A stretch of DNA of 55,970 nucleotides, taken from Verrucomicrobiota bacterium. GTDB taxonomy: Bacteria; Verrucomicrobiota; Verrucomicrobiia; Limisphaerales; JADLHS01. This document shows positions 1-8,502 of this stretch, one piece after another. A program made the position numbers and the translations under genes. The stretch's first letter is position 1. Each line of letters opens with the position of its first letter. Under the pieces are notes generated by a model. The model saw nothing but the letters and a program-made list of their open reading frames with translations, ran no database searches and was not told the DNA's origin. Location: positions 1 to 55,970 of the forward strand of contig JAKQDQ010000001.1 of assembly GCA_029573725.1 (NCBI GenBank), in the 5' to 3' direction.

Positions 1-48
1 GTTGTCGCGCACCACGTAAACGGGGCCGGTGAAGACGGACGCACTCAT
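1..48 (-). CDS. N-terminal fragment, possibly 3-isopropylmalate dehydratase small subunit (LeuD), cut by the window edge
   Basis: An ATG on the minus strand at 48 opens a frame that runs off the left edge. Only 16 residues are visible (MSASVFTGPVYVVRDN). The pattern G-x-V/A-Y-V-V-x-D-N directly before the edge is what precedes the conserved 'IDTDQI' motif at the start of LeuD-type aconitase-family small subunits, which form the leucine-pathway isomerase with LeuC. This is inferred from a very short stretch. An unrelated protein cannot be excluded, and the bases to the left would decide it at once. It diverges from anmK, leaving about 145 bases between the two starts. Confidence 0.35.
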   Translation of the reverse strand, partial: MSASVFTGPVYVVRDN

Positions 49-193
49 GGGGGCAGTGTGGGGTGCGGGCGGAGGGTTTTCAAACAGAATCCCGGTTGCG
101 CCCCTGACGCCCGCCCCCATAGCCCCCAGTTTGCGCTGACACCTGCCGGAGTTTCTTCTAAGCTCACCCGGACGGGACCCGAATGCGGAACAT

Positions 194-1405
194 ATGAAAT
201 CGACAAAATCAACCACCCCGCGCGGCGGTCTGTACGTGGGGTTGATGTCCGGCACTTCGGCCGACGGAATTGATGCCGTGGTGGTGAAAATTCGCGATCT
301 CGCGCTGCGCCCCAGCGTGCAACTCGTGACGCATGTTTACCGGCGCTTCCCCGCTCCGTTTCGGAACCGGCTGTTGCGCGCGTGTTTGCATGGCGATGTC
401 GCAACCATCTGTGAGTTGAATTTCGAGTTGGGAGAAGCCTTTGCCCGGGCGGCGGCGGCCGTCATCCGGCGCGCCGGAGTGTCTCCCCAACACATTCAGG
501 CCATTGGATCGCATGGACAAACGCTGCACCACCTGCCCCGGGCAAAATTTCCGTCCACACTGCAAATCGGGGAGGCTTGCGTTATTGCCGAGCGTACGGG
601 GATCACGACCGTGGCGGATTTTCGGGTGCGCGACATGGCTGCAGGCGGACAGGGCGCGCCATTGGTGCCGTTTGCTGATTGGGTCCTCTTCTCGCACCCG
701 ACCCGTCCGCGGATCATTCAGAACATTGGCGGCATTGGCAACCTGACCTTCCTGCCGCCGGCAGCGCGGCGGGAGGACGTCGTCGCCTTTGATACCGGAC
801 CGGGGAACATGATCCTGGATGCTGTCGTCTCGCGTCTGAGCAGAGGTCGGCAGAGCTACGATCGAAACGGCGCCTGGGCCGCCCAGGGCAAAATTTCGTC
901 GGCACTGCTCGCCCATTGTCTGGCACATCCCTTTTTGCAACGTCGTCCCCCCAAAACCACCGGGCGCGAGGAATTCGGGGAGCAGTTTTTGACGTTGCTG
1001 TGGACGCAGGCCCGGCGGCGGCGTTTGCCGCCGGCCGATGTGGTGGCCACGGTCACCGAATTTACCGCCCTGAGCATCGTGATGGCCTGCCGCCGTTTCA
1101 TTTTTCCGCGGATCGCCGCGCAAACGCTGGCGCGGCTGGAAGTCGTGGTCGGCGGTGGCGGCGCGCGCAACCGCACCTTGCTGCGCCGTTTGCAGGCGCA
1201 CCTGGGTGTTGGGACCGTTCTGTGTCACGAGGCCTTCGGCATGGACAGCTCGGCCAAGGAGCCGCTGGCGTTTGCCCTGTTGGCGCACGAAACTCTGCGG
1301 CAACGCCCCGCAAACCTGCCCTCGGCCACCGGCGCGCGCCATCCGGTGGTGTTGGGCAAAATTGTGCCCGGGGGCGCGCCACATGGGGGCGGCGACCAAT
1401 GCTGA
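194..1405 (+). CDS. anmK: Anhydro-N-acetylmuramic acid kinase
   Basis: This is a 403-residue cytoplasmic sugar kinase of the AnmK family. It cleaves and phosphorylates 1,6-anhydro-MurNAc to MurNAc-6-phosphate during peptidoglycan recycling. The N-terminus carries the family ATP-binding signature GLMSGTSADGIDAV (residues ~16-29). Further in are a GSHGQT segment (~108), IQNIGGIGNLT (~175), a DTGPGN phosphate-binding motif (~200) and the GGGGARN motif (~322). The length is slightly above the usual ~370-390 residues because of a short N-terminal tail. The ATG at 194 is the only good start before the GLMSGT motif. The partner etherase MurQ is not in the window. Confidence 0.95.
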   Translation: MKSTKSTTPRGGLYVGLMSGTSADGIDAVVVKIRDLALRPSVQLVTHVYRRFPAPFRNRLLRACLHGDVATICELNFELGEAFARAAAAVIRRAGVSPQHIQAIGSHGQTLHHLPRAKFPSTLQIGEACVIAERTGITTVADFRVRDMAAGGQGAPLVPFADWVLFSHPTRPRIIQNIGGIGNLTFLPPAARREDVVAFDTGPGNMILDAVVSRLSRGRQSYDRNGAWAAQGKISSALLAHCLAHPFLQRRPPKTTGREEFGEQFLTLLWTQARRRRLPPADVVATVTEFTALSIVMACRRFIFPRIAAQTLARLEVVVGGGGARNRTLLRRLQAHLGVGTVLCHEAFGMDSSAKEPLAFALLAHETLRQRPANLPSATGARHPVVLGKIVPGGAPHGGGDQC

Positions 1406-1536
1406 ATTCCGTGCTGCCGCCGGCTGCGGCACGCGCGGCGCCGGAGCGGGCGAACCGGCGGTCGGCGCTGGGGAGGCAGTTCCTGCTCATGCTTGCACGG
1501 GATGAAGATTCTGCTAGCGTCACGGCGCGAGCAAGG

Positions 1537-1624
1537 GCCGGTGTGGCGAAATGGCAGACGCACAGGACTTAAAATCCTGGGACCGTAAAAAGTCGTGTGG
1601 GTTCAAGTCCCACCACCGGCACCA
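1537..1624 (+). tRNA. tRNA-Leu (anticodon UAA)
   Basis: This is a class II tRNA with a long variable arm. The acceptor arms GCCGGTG (1537-1543) and CACCGGC (1614-1620) pair perfectly. An A discriminator and an encoded CCA follow (1621-1624). The anticodon stem CAGGA/TCCTG encloses the loop CTTAAAA, giving anticodon UAA (Leu, codon UUA). The T arm contains GGTTCAAGTCC. Reading frames on the opposite strand here ('GLEPTRLF') are antisense tRNA artefacts. Confidence 0.95.
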
Positions 1625-1715
1625 ACCGTGACCGGTGCGCACGCGCTTGGCGAGGGAGGGGACGTTCAGCCGGAGGCGCGCCCCCCGCCGGGTGGCGGAT
1701 CACCCCGGGACAAGC

Positions 1716-1742
1716 AAAAAGGCGGGACCGTCGGGTCCCGCC
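1716..1742 (-). terminator. Rho-independent terminator of rpmB
   Basis: On the minus strand a 9-bp GC-rich stem (GGCGGGACC/GGTCCCGCC) with a 4-nt loop is followed immediately by five Ts (1720-1716). It lies 25 nt beyond the rpmB stop codon, as expected for an intrinsic terminator. Confidence 0.85.
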
Positions 1743-1767
1743 TGCGCACGGAAAATCAAGGGCCGTC

Positions 1768-2031
1768 TTATTTCGCGGCTGAATCTTTTTTCCAGGTCCG
1801 CTTGGGCGCCTTGGTGACCAGGCCGCGCTTGAGGGCGCGGGTGGAAACGCGCATGTAGCGCACTTCCCCATTCACCACGACTTTGACGCGTTGTAAATTG
1901 GGCAGAAAGCGGCGCTTGGTGATCGCGGTGATGTGTGTGCCGATACCGCCCAGCTTTTTCTTTTTACCCGAACGCCAGATGATGCTCCCCTTGCGCGGGC
2001 CGATGCCGGTGATTTCACAAATTCTTGCCAT
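1768..2031 (-). CDS. rpmB: 50S ribosomal protein L28
   Basis: This is an 87-residue basic protein with the L28 pattern: MARICEITGIGPRKG at the start, a central HITAITKRRFLPNLQ segment and the C-terminal STRALKRGL motif. It is a structural protein of the large ribosomal subunit. There is no CxxC pair, so it is the zinc-independent form. The gene stands alone, with its own terminator directly downstream and the DUF1015 gene diverging upstream. Confidence 0.96.
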   Translation of the reverse strand: MARICEITGIGPRKGSIIWRSGKKKKLGGIGTHITAITKRRFLPNLQRVKVVVNGEVRYMRVSTRALKRGLVTKAPKRTWKKDSAAK

Positions 2032-2147
2032 AAATCTTTTCCCAATTCAGGGCCGTCCAGATTATCGGCTCCACGGGGCCAGGCAAGCTTTCTTTGGGGA
2101 ATTTTCGTGCGCCGCAAATCCGGCGTGTTATGCTCGGCATCCGTTTT

Positions 2148-3362
2148 ATGGCTACCATCAAGCCTTTTGCCGCGCTGCGGCCCAAACCCGAGCTGGCCGC
2201 CCGGATCTGCGAGCTGCCGTATGACGTGATGTCATCCGCGGAGGCGCGCGCGCTGGCCGCCAACAATCCGCTCAGTTTTCTGCATGTCAGCAAACCTGAG
2301 ATTGATTTGCCCCCCGGCACCGATCCCGGCGTGGATGCAGTGTATGTTCGGGGCAGGGAGAACTTTACCCGGCTCATCAGTGCGGGCGCGCTGTATCCGG
2401 AGGCGCAACCCGCTTTTTATCTCTACCGGCAAATCATGGGGCGGCACGCACAGATCGGGCTCGTGGCGACAGCCAGTTGCGCGGAATATCTGGACGGCAG
2501 CATCAGGAAGCATGAATTCACGCGTCCGGACAAGGAGGATGATCGCGTGCGCCACATTGAAGCGTTGAATGCGCAGACCGGGCCGGTATTTTTGACCTAT
2601 CGCGCCGTGGCGGCGCTGGATGCGTTCATTGCGCAACGGGCGGCCAATCCGCCGGACGTGGATTTTACGAGCGCCGATGGTGTGCGACATACCGCCTGGA
2701 CGGTGCGGGAACCGGCGGAACATCAGCTGATCCAGGAACAGTTCGCCGTTGTGCCCCGGCTCTACATTGCGGATGGGCATCATCGCTGCGCCGCGGCCGG
2801 GCGGATTTTTCAGTCCCGCCACGGCGCCGGCGCCAGCAGCCAGTTTCTGGCGGTGATTTTTCCACACAACCAACTCCAGATTTTGCCGTATAACCGGGTG
2901 GTGAAAGACCTGGCGGGTTTGACTCCTGCCGGGTGGTTGGAAAAATTGCGGGCGGTTTTCGACATCGCTCCGGCAAGCGCCGCGCCACCGGCACGGAAAC
3001 ATGAACTGGGCTTGTTCCTGGAAGGCGCGTGGCGGCGCCTGCAATTCAAACCAGCCTACACGACTCCGGCCAATCGCGCGGAGACCCTGGACGTGACCTT
3101 GCTGCAACGGCATGTGTTGGAACCGATGTTGGGCATCACGGATCCGCGCACGAGCCAGCGCCTCAATTTCATCGGTGGCATCCGCGGCACGCAGGAACTG
3201 GAAAACCTGGTGCGAAGCGGTGAATATGCCTGCGCCTTCAGCTTGTTTCCGACCAGCATTGAAGATTTGATGGCGATCGCGGACACGGGCGGCATCATGC
3301 CGCCGAAAAGCACCTGGTTTGAACCCAAGCTGCGCGATGCGATGTTTTGTCATTTGCTTTGA
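2148..3362 (+). CDS. DUF1015 family protein
   Basis: This 404-residue soluble protein matches the DUF1015 family over its whole length: N-terminal KPFAALRPKPELA, then ELPYDV, and a central LYIADGHHRCAAA motif (~210). The DGHHR box recalls ParB/sulfiredoxin-like nucleotide-binding folds and is the family's most conserved element. The biochemical role is not established; in other bacteria the family is often near serine biosynthesis genes, but none is present here. I place the start at the ATG at 2148 (MATIKPFAALRP), because the 18 upstream in-frame codons have no family character. Confidence 0.85.
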   Translation: MATIKPFAALRPKPELAARICELPYDVMSSAEARALAANNPLSFLHVSKPEIDLPPGTDPGVDAVYVRGRENFTRLISAGALYPEAQPAFYLYRQIMGRHAQIGLVATASCAEYLDGSIRKHEFTRPDKEDDRVRHIEALNAQTGPVFLTYRAVAALDAFIAQRAANPPDVDFTSADGVRHTAWTVREPAEHQLIQEQFAVVPRLYIADGHHRCAAAGRIFQSRHGAGASSQFLAVIFPHNQLQILPYNRVVKDLAGLTPAGWLEKLRAVFDIAPASAAPPARKHELGLFLEGAWRRLQFKPAYTTPANRAETLDVTLLQRHVLEPMLGITDPRTSQRLNFIGGIRGTQELENLVRSGEYACAFSLFPTSIEDLMAIADTGGIMPPKSTWFEPKLRDAMFCHLL

Positions 3363-3461
3363 CCGGCACCGGCGGGGCGGCCGCCGGTCAACCGGCAGCG
3401 CCGGGCCGCGGCCGTAAGTCTTTCCGTGCGTTTCGAGTAATTTCTGCGCTATCTTTTCGCT

Positions 3462-4367
3462 GTGCCGGAACCCCGCCGATTTTTGACACGGTTCGCGTGG
3501 CTTTCCATTGGAACGGCTGTGCTGACCATTGGCTTGCGGACCGTGGCGTATTTGATCACCGGTTCGGTGGGCTTGTTGGCGGATGCGGCGGAATCGCTGG
3601 TGAATCTGCTCGGGGCCGTCATGGCGCTGGCCATGTTGACCATCGCCGCGCGGCCGGCGGATGAGGACCATGCGCACGGGCACGGCAAGGCCGAGTATTT
3701 TTCCAGCGGGCTGGAGGGTGGTTTGATTCTGGTGGCCAGCGTCGGCATTGCGGTGGCGGCGGGCATGCGCCTGCTGCGTCCGCAACCATTGGAAGCGGTG
3801 GGCATGGGGCTGACCGTTTCGGCCATCGCGGCGTTGGCGAATTTGCTGGTGGCGGTGTTCATTGCGCGCGCGGCGCGCCGCCATGACTCGATCACCCTCG
3901 CCGCGAACGCCCAACACCTGTTCGCCGATGTCTGGACGAGCCTGGGCATTCTGGTCGGTGTGGGGCTGGTGGCGCTTACCGGCTGGCATTGGTTGGATCC
4001 GCTGGTGGCCCTGATCGTGGCGGCGAATATCGCGCGAGCCGCGGTGGGAATCATGCGGCAGTCCGTGGCCGGGTTGATGGATGCCTCGCTTTCCGCCGCC
4101 GACCTGGCCGCCGTACGGCAGGTGTTTCACGGGTACGCCGCTGGTCCGGTAAAATTCCACGCGTTACGCACACGCCAGGCCGGCGCGCAAAAGTTCATTT
4201 CGGTGCATGTCCTGGTGCCGGGAGACTGGACGGTGCAGCGCGGCCATGAATTGCTGGAAACCATCGAAAGCCAGCTGCGCCGGACCGTCGCCAATGCGGT
4301 TGTCTTCACGCACCTGGAATCGTTGGAGGATCCCGCGTCCTGGGAGGATGAAGAACTGGAAAGGTAG
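3462..4367 (+). CDS. Cation diffusion facilitator (CDF) family metal exporter
   Basis: This is a 301-residue inner-membrane proton/divalent-cation antiporter of the CDF family (zinc, iron, manganese or cobalt efflux). Several hydrophobic helices cover residues ~12-185. The family HGHGKAEYFSSGLEG signature lies at ~72-86 and a cytoplasmic ferredoxin-like C-terminal domain at ~205-290. By manual comparison with E. coli FieF, transport site A would be E44, N48, H152 and D156. The Asn at the second position replaces a usual Asp and makes the metal hard to predict. The start is GTG at 3462. The gene stands alone, about 100 nt after the DUF1015 gene. Confidence 0.88.
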   Translation: MPEPRRFLTRFAWLSIGTAVLTIGLRTVAYLITGSVGLLADAAESLVNLLGAVMALAMLTIAARPADEDHAHGHGKAEYFSSGLEGGLILVASVGIAVAAGMRLLRPQPLEAVGMGLTVSAIAALANLLVAVFIARAARRHDSITLAANAQHLFADVWTSLGILVGVGLVALTGWHWLDPLVALIVAANIARAAVGIMRQSVAGLMDASLSAADLAAVRQVFHGYAAGPVKFHALRTRQAGAQKFISVHVLVPGDWTVQRGHELLETIESQLRRTVANAVVFTHLESLEDPASWEDEELER

Positions 4368-4474
4368 TGGATGCGCCCCCTCGGGCCGGCGCGGTCAGCG
4401 TCCGGGTGCGGCCGGGTGTGGTGGCGTCGGAGACCCCGCCCGCGTCGCGTGCCGACCCGGTGTGGCGGGCCGTT

Positions 4475-5374
4475 CTACAAGCCGTCCAACCCGTCGTGAT
4501 TGAGCAGGTCGCGATACCCTTCGCGGTAGCTGGGGTAACGCAAGTTCACCCCCAGTTCAGTTTTCAGTTTGTGGTTCGAAACGCGTTTACTGGTCAGGCC
4601 GCGTTTGCGGTTCGCCGCCTGTTCGGCGGCGGTGGGGGGCAGGGGCCGGTTCAACTGGTGCGCGAGCCAGCGGAAAAAATCGCGCTGCCGGACCGGTTCG
4701 TCATCGGTCACGTTGTAAATTTCCCCCGGGCGCGCCCGTTCCAGTGCGGCGAGGATCGTTTGGATGAGATCCGCTCGGTGGATCATGTTGAGCCACCGCC
4801 CGCCGTTGCCTTCGATGCGGGCTTCGCCACGAAGGAATCGTTTCAACAAATAGCCGCGCCCGGGGCCGTAAATGCCGGCGACCCGCAGCACCGTTGCCGG
4901 AAATTGTTTCGCGTGCGCGGTTTCGAGCAGGGTCTGCTCGGCGCGCAGCAGGATCCTGGCGGTGGCGGTGGCGGGCTGGGTGACGCTGGTCTCCGTCACT
5001 TCCGAACCATCGTTCTGGCCGTACACGCCGGTGCTGCTGGTGTAAAGAAGGCGGCAAGAATGCGGTCCGGGACCGGGGGCGAGCCATTGCAGCAGATGCT
5101 GCATGCCTTCCAGATACAGGCGTTGATACGCCGTCACCTCCCCGCCGCCCGAGGCGACGCAGTTCACCACCCAATCAAAGTCCCGCGGCAAATGTCGCAG
5201 CGTGTCGGGTCGGGTGAGGTCCGCCGACCACAGCGTGACGGGAGGGGCCGTGGCTGCGGACCGGGTGAGATGGTCCGGAGTGCGCCGCAGACCGAAGGTT
5301 GCATGGCCGCGCCGCGCCAGTTCCTGCGCCAGCGGCCAGCCGACATAACCACAACCTGCCACCAGTACCCGCAT
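4475..5374 (-). CDS. NAD(P)-dependent epimerase/dehydratase (extended/atypical SDR, YeeZ-like)
   Basis: This 299-residue soluble Rossmann-fold protein begins MRVLVAGCGYVGWPLA, with the GxGYxG nucleotide-binding motif typical of the atypical SDR subgroup that includes YeeZ. A YTSSTGVYG segment (~113-121) matches the SDR serine region with its conserved YG, followed by LRVAGIYGPGR and a VTDDEP motif. The substrate is unknown. The ATG at 5374 is preferred; a TTG three codons upstream would overlap the end of pabC. It is the last gene of the pabB-pabC run on the minus strand, so it may be co-transcribed with folate genes, although a functional link is not evident. Confidence 0.82.
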   Translation of the reverse strand: MRVLVAGCGYVGWPLAQELARRGHATFGLRRTPDHLTRSAATAPPVTLWSADLTRPDTLRHLPRDFDWVVNCVASGGGEVTAYQRLYLEGMQHLLQWLAPGPGPHSCRLLYTSSTGVYGQNDGSEVTETSVTQPATATARILLRAEQTLLETAHAKQFPATVLRVAGIYGPGRGYLLKRFLRGEARIEGNGGRWLNMIHRADLIQTILAALERARPGEIYNVTDDEPVRQRDFFRWLAHQLNRPLPPTAAEQAANRKRGLTSKRVSNHKLKTELGVNLRYPSYREGYRDLLNHDGLDGL

Positions 5375-5379
5375 GGTTT

Positions 5380-6231
5380 TCAATGCTTCGTCAACAACTC
5401 CTCATAAGCCTGGGCCAGGCGTTGCGTCAATGGTGAACGCGCCAGACCCCGGCCGTCCAAGGCTACGGCTTCCACCACACCGAGCGAGCTTAATGTCAGG
5501 AAAACGCCCTGAGCGCCGGTCAGCGCTGCAGGAGGGATCAATTGTTCGCGAATCGTCAATCCCAGTTCCCGGCACAACGCCAGGATCACCGCCCGGGTGA
5601 TGCCCGGTAAAATTCCGCTGTCCGTCGGCGCGGTGTAAACCGTGTCGCGCCCGATCCAAAACAAATTGGCGGCACTGCCCTCAATGACGAACCCTTCGCT
5701 GTTGCGCATCAAGGCCTCGTCCGCGCCGGCCGCTGCGGCTTCCGCCCGGGCCAGAATTTGTGGCAATTTGTTGGCGGTCTTGAAGTGCGCCAGGGGCGCG
5801 CCGGAGGGCAGCACCTGGGAACTGGTTTGCAGCTTCCATTGCACTGGCTGGCCGGTCCTGGCGCTGGTCCAGGCTTCAGGCAGCGGGTGCAGGGTCATGA
5901 CAAGCGTGGGGGAGACGGCGGCCTCGGGGGAGTAACCCCGCACCCCGACCCCGCGTGATACGGTCACCCGCAGAATGGCCTCGGACATCTGATTCAGCTG
6001 GACGAGGTCATCGATCCCTTCCGCCAGCTCGGTGTGGGAGACCGGCAGGCGAATTTTCAGAAACCGGCAGCCCCGCTGCAGACGCTCCCAGTGTTCTCCC
6101 CCGCGGAACGGGCGGCCGCGCACCACGCGCAGGGTTTCAAACAACCCGTCGCCATAGAGAAAGGAGCGGTCGAAGATCGAAACGGTGGCCTGCGCTTGTG
6201 GAACCAACCGGCCGTTGAGAAACACCATCAT
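5380..6231 (-). CDS. pabC: Aminodeoxychorismate lyase / class IV aminotransferase
   Basis: This is a 283-residue PLP enzyme of fold type IV. It begins MMVFLNGRLVPQAQATVSIFDRSFLYGDGLFE, the standard N-terminus for PabC and branched-chain aminotransferases. K151 in HFKTANKL is the expected Schiff-base lysine, and SEGFVIEGSAANLFW (~180-195) is the cofactor-phosphate region. Because it starts only 2 nt after the pabB stop codon, I call it PabC: it would release pyruvate from 4-amino-4-deoxychorismate to give p-aminobenzoate for folate. Sequence alone does not exclude a D-amino-acid or branched-chain transaminase. ATG 6231 and ATG 6228 are equally possible starts. Confidence 0.85.
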   Translation of the reverse strand: MMVFLNGRLVPQAQATVSIFDRSFLYGDGLFETLRVVRGRPFRGGEHWERLQRGCRFLKIRLPVSHTELAEGIDDLVQLNQMSEAILRVTVSRGVGVRGYSPEAAVSPTLVMTLHPLPEAWTSARTGQPVQWKLQTSSQVLPSGAPLAHFKTANKLPQILARAEAAAAGADEALMRNSEGFVIEGSAANLFWIGRDTVYTAPTDSGILPGITRAVILALCRELGLTIREQLIPPAALTGAQGVFLTLSSLGVVEAVALDGRGLARSPLTQRLAQAYEELLTKH

Positions 6232-6233
6232 GT

Positions 6234-7688
6234 TCAGGGGGCGTGAGGCGGGGGGGATTGCGCCAGTTGCAGGGCGGCGCGAAAGCCGCGCGCCTTGGCC
6301 AGGGTTTCGGCGTATTCCGCTTCCGGATCGGAATCGGCCACGATGCCCGCGCCCACGTGAAAGTAGGCGCGTTGATTTCGACAAATAGCGGTGCGGATGC
6401 TGATGCTCAACTGGCTTTGCCGGTTGAAACCCAGATAACCGTGACAGCCGCAGTACGGACCGCGGGTCACCGGCTCGAGTTCGTCAATGATTTCCATGGC
6501 GCGAAATTTGGGCGCACCGGTGATGCTGCCGCCCGGGAACGCCGAGGCCAGGGCCTCCCAATGGGTTACGCCCGTCCGCAACCGTCCGCAGATTGTGGAC
6601 ACCAGATGATGCACCTGGGCAAAGCGCTCCAAGCGCGCCAGCTCCGTCACCCGCACCGTGCCGTAGTCGCAAAAACGGCCAAGATCGTTGCGCAGGAGAT
6701 CCGTGATCATCACAAGTTCGGCGCGTTCCTTCGGGCTGTTCCACAGTTCGCCGGCGAGCTGCGCGTCCTGGTCCGGAGCGGCGCCGCGCGGCCGGGTGCC
6801 TTTAATCGGCTGCGTGGTGATCTCCGGCCCGTTGCACCGGAGGAATTGTTCTGGGGAAGACGAGGCCAGCTGGAAGTCGCCATAATCGAGAAATGCCGCG
6901 AACGGTGCGGGTGAAGCGGCCGTCAACCGGGTGAACAACTCCCAACCCGGTGCGGGCCAGGGCGCATCGAGCCGCTGCGCCAGGTTGACCTGATAGATGT
7001 CCCCCGCGCGGATGTAACGCTGCGCCTGTTTGATTGCGGCGAGAAATCCGGCACGAGACTGATTGAAAGTGAATCCTGGCGGTGTGCCGGAGGTCGGGAA
7101 TGGTCCGATGGGCGATGGAGGTTGAGCCAGCCGTTCGGACCAGAATTCGGTTTGCGCGCGCTGTCGTGCGGTCGAACGTCCGCCGTCGGCTCCCAGTCCG
7201 GTGGCCACGATCCAGGCTTTTCCCTGCAAATGATCAAAGACAACCAGGCTCGCGTAAAAGCCCACGCAACAGTCGGGCAGGCGCAGATCGTTGGCGGCGC
7301 GCGCCGGCAGTTTTGGCTCGGTGAAACGCTTCAACTCATAACCCCAATAACCGAAGCAACCGCCGAGAGGGAACGGACTGTCATCCAGCTCGGGCGTTGC
7401 ATAACCGGACCAGAGCGCGCCGAGGCATTGCCACGGATTGGCGTTTTGTGTTTCGCGGCGGTGCTGGTTCGATTCAAGGTCGGTGCGGGAGATTTCGCAG
7501 CGCGCCCCGGTGGCGCGGAATTGCAGGAAGGGCCGGGCGGTCACGAAGGAGTAGCGCGCCGTCGCGGAAAGTGGTCCGGCGCTGCGCAGCACCACCAGCG
7601 CCGGCTGGTCGCGCAACGTGTGACCGAGTGACTCCGGCGTGTGGGCGGTGACAGTTTCCTGGATGAGCGGGCGGGTGGACAATGGCAC
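6234..7688 (-). CDS. pabB: Aminodeoxychorismate synthase component I
   Basis: This chorismate-binding enzyme (~484 residues from GTG 7688) is placed in folate biosynthesis. An N-terminal TrpE/PabB-type domain is followed by the chorismate domain with SSSPEQFLR, TQPIKGTRPRG, LVMITDLLRNDLGRFC, HHLVSTICGRL and FPGGSITGAPK. The PIKGT lysine (K296) is the PabB-type nucleophile; anthranilate synthases have PIAGT. The glutamine amidotransferase partner PabA is not in the window. In-frame ATGs at 7772 and 7820 would overlap the upstream gene, so the GTG just before RPLIQE is preferred, but the start is uncertain. pabC follows after 2 nt. Confidence 0.92.
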   Translation of the reverse strand: MPLSTRPLIQETVTAHTPESLGHTLRDQPALVVLRSAGPLSATARYSFVTARPFLQFRATGARCEISRTDLESNQHRRETQNANPWQCLGALWSGYATPELDDSPFPLGGCFGYWGYELKRFTEPKLPARAANDLRLPDCCVGFYASLVVFDHLQGKAWIVATGLGADGGRSTARQRAQTEFWSERLAQPPSPIGPFPTSGTPPGFTFNQSRAGFLAAIKQAQRYIRAGDIYQVNLAQRLDAPWPAPGWELFTRLTAASPAPFAAFLDYGDFQLASSSPEQFLRCNGPEITTQPIKGTRPRGAAPDQDAQLAGELWNSPKERAELVMITDLLRNDLGRFCDYGTVRVTELARLERFAQVHHLVSTICGRLRTGVTHWEALASAFPGGSITGAPKFRAMEIIDELEPVTRGPYCGCHGYLGFNRQSQLSISIRTAICRNQRAYFHVGAGIVADSDPEAEYAETLAKARGFRAALQLAQSPPPHAP

Positions 7689-7725
7689 TGGGGTTGCGGC
7701 GGCGGACGGTGCGTTGGGCGTGGAA

Positions 7726-8493
7726 TCAACCGGTGGGGTGTCGGGCGTTCCACAGCAGCCAGACGATTTCATCGAGCAGCGCCTGGCGGCTCGCATAACC
7801 CCGCACCAGTTCAACGCCATCGCGAATGTCCAGCGCTCCGCGGTTCAACCGCGCGTGCGGGGCGCGCGCCAGCAGGGCGCGCACCAACCAGACAAACTTC
7901 TCCATCAGCGACGCGCCGGCGGCGACGGGCAGCGGGCCGAAACCAAACTCCTGCGCCTGGATCTCGTACCGGCTTGTCGTGTCGGTGTTGGTCAGTTCGA
8001 GAATGAACAACCGCCCGGTTTTCAACTGCTGCGGGCCGTTCGCGCGCCGCGACCGGATTCCCCATCCACCGGCGCGCGGCGCGGCGGTGGATGGCGTTTG
8101 CCGCGCGCCGATTTCCAGGTGCGGCACGGCCCCCGCCGCGAGCAGGGCGATGTCCGGCCAGGCCAGGGATGTTGCGCGGCCTTGACAATCAAAGATCAAC
8201 AAGGCGTCCGGAGCAAACTCGAGGCGTTCCACCTGCTGGCTGGCGGGCAGAAAATGCAGCGCCTCCTCCTTGACCAGCGCCACGCGGACCCCTTCCTGGG
8301 CCAGGGCGTGTTGAAACGCCTTGGCTTCGTCCACTTGCAAATGCCGCAGGAGAATGCCCTGCGCATTGGCCGCAAGCCGGATGGCGTCCGCATCGGTCAG
8401 GTGGCGAAACACCCGGAATGCGCGCCGGATGGCCTCCGCATGCGGGTGGCCGGCGTCCCGCAGCAGGATGGCGTAGGCGTTCCATGCGGCCAT
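7726..8493 (-). CDS. Hypothetical protein (255 aa), pabB upstream neighbour
   Basis: I do not recognise this soluble protein of 255 residues. The first ~125 residues look like one compact alpha/beta domain: 'AYAILLRDAGHPHAEAIRRAF', then an alternating pattern ending in LLIFDCQGRATSLAWPDIALLAAG. Short domains of this kind, built on 'DAxxLAxxAxGxLL', remind me of ribosomal L7/L12 C-terminal-like folds, but that is only an impression. A linker rich in Ala, Arg and Gly (~130-150) and a second region with repeated aromatic and acidic residues follow. There is no signal peptide or membrane segment. It lies 9 nt after the LOG-family gene and just upstream of pabB, which suggests one transcript. Confidence 0.7.
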   Translation of the reverse strand: MAAWNAYAILLRDAGHPHAEAIRRAFRVFRHLTDADAIRLAANAQGILLRHLQVDEAKAFQHALAQEGVRVALVKEEALHFLPASQQVERLEFAPDALLIFDCQGRATSLAWPDIALLAAGAVPHLEIGARQTPSTAAPRAGGWGIRSRRANGPQQLKTGRLFILELTNTDTTSRYEIQAQEFGFGPLPVAAGASLMEKFVWLVRALLARAPHARLNRGALDIRDGVELVRGYASRQALLDEIVWLLWNARHPTG

Positions 8494-8502
8494 AAACCGG
8501 AC

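Noticed and set aside
1569..1871. Minus-strand ORF ending in GLEPTRLFTVPGF over tRNA-Leu
   Set aside because: This is the known antisense-tRNA artefact; the strand carries no gene apart from rpmB nearby.
2232..4160. Long minus-strand ORF (642 codons) opposite the DUF1015 and CDF genes
   Set aside because: Arg/His/Gln-rich translation typical of antisense frames in GC-rich DNA; the plus strand carries two clear families.
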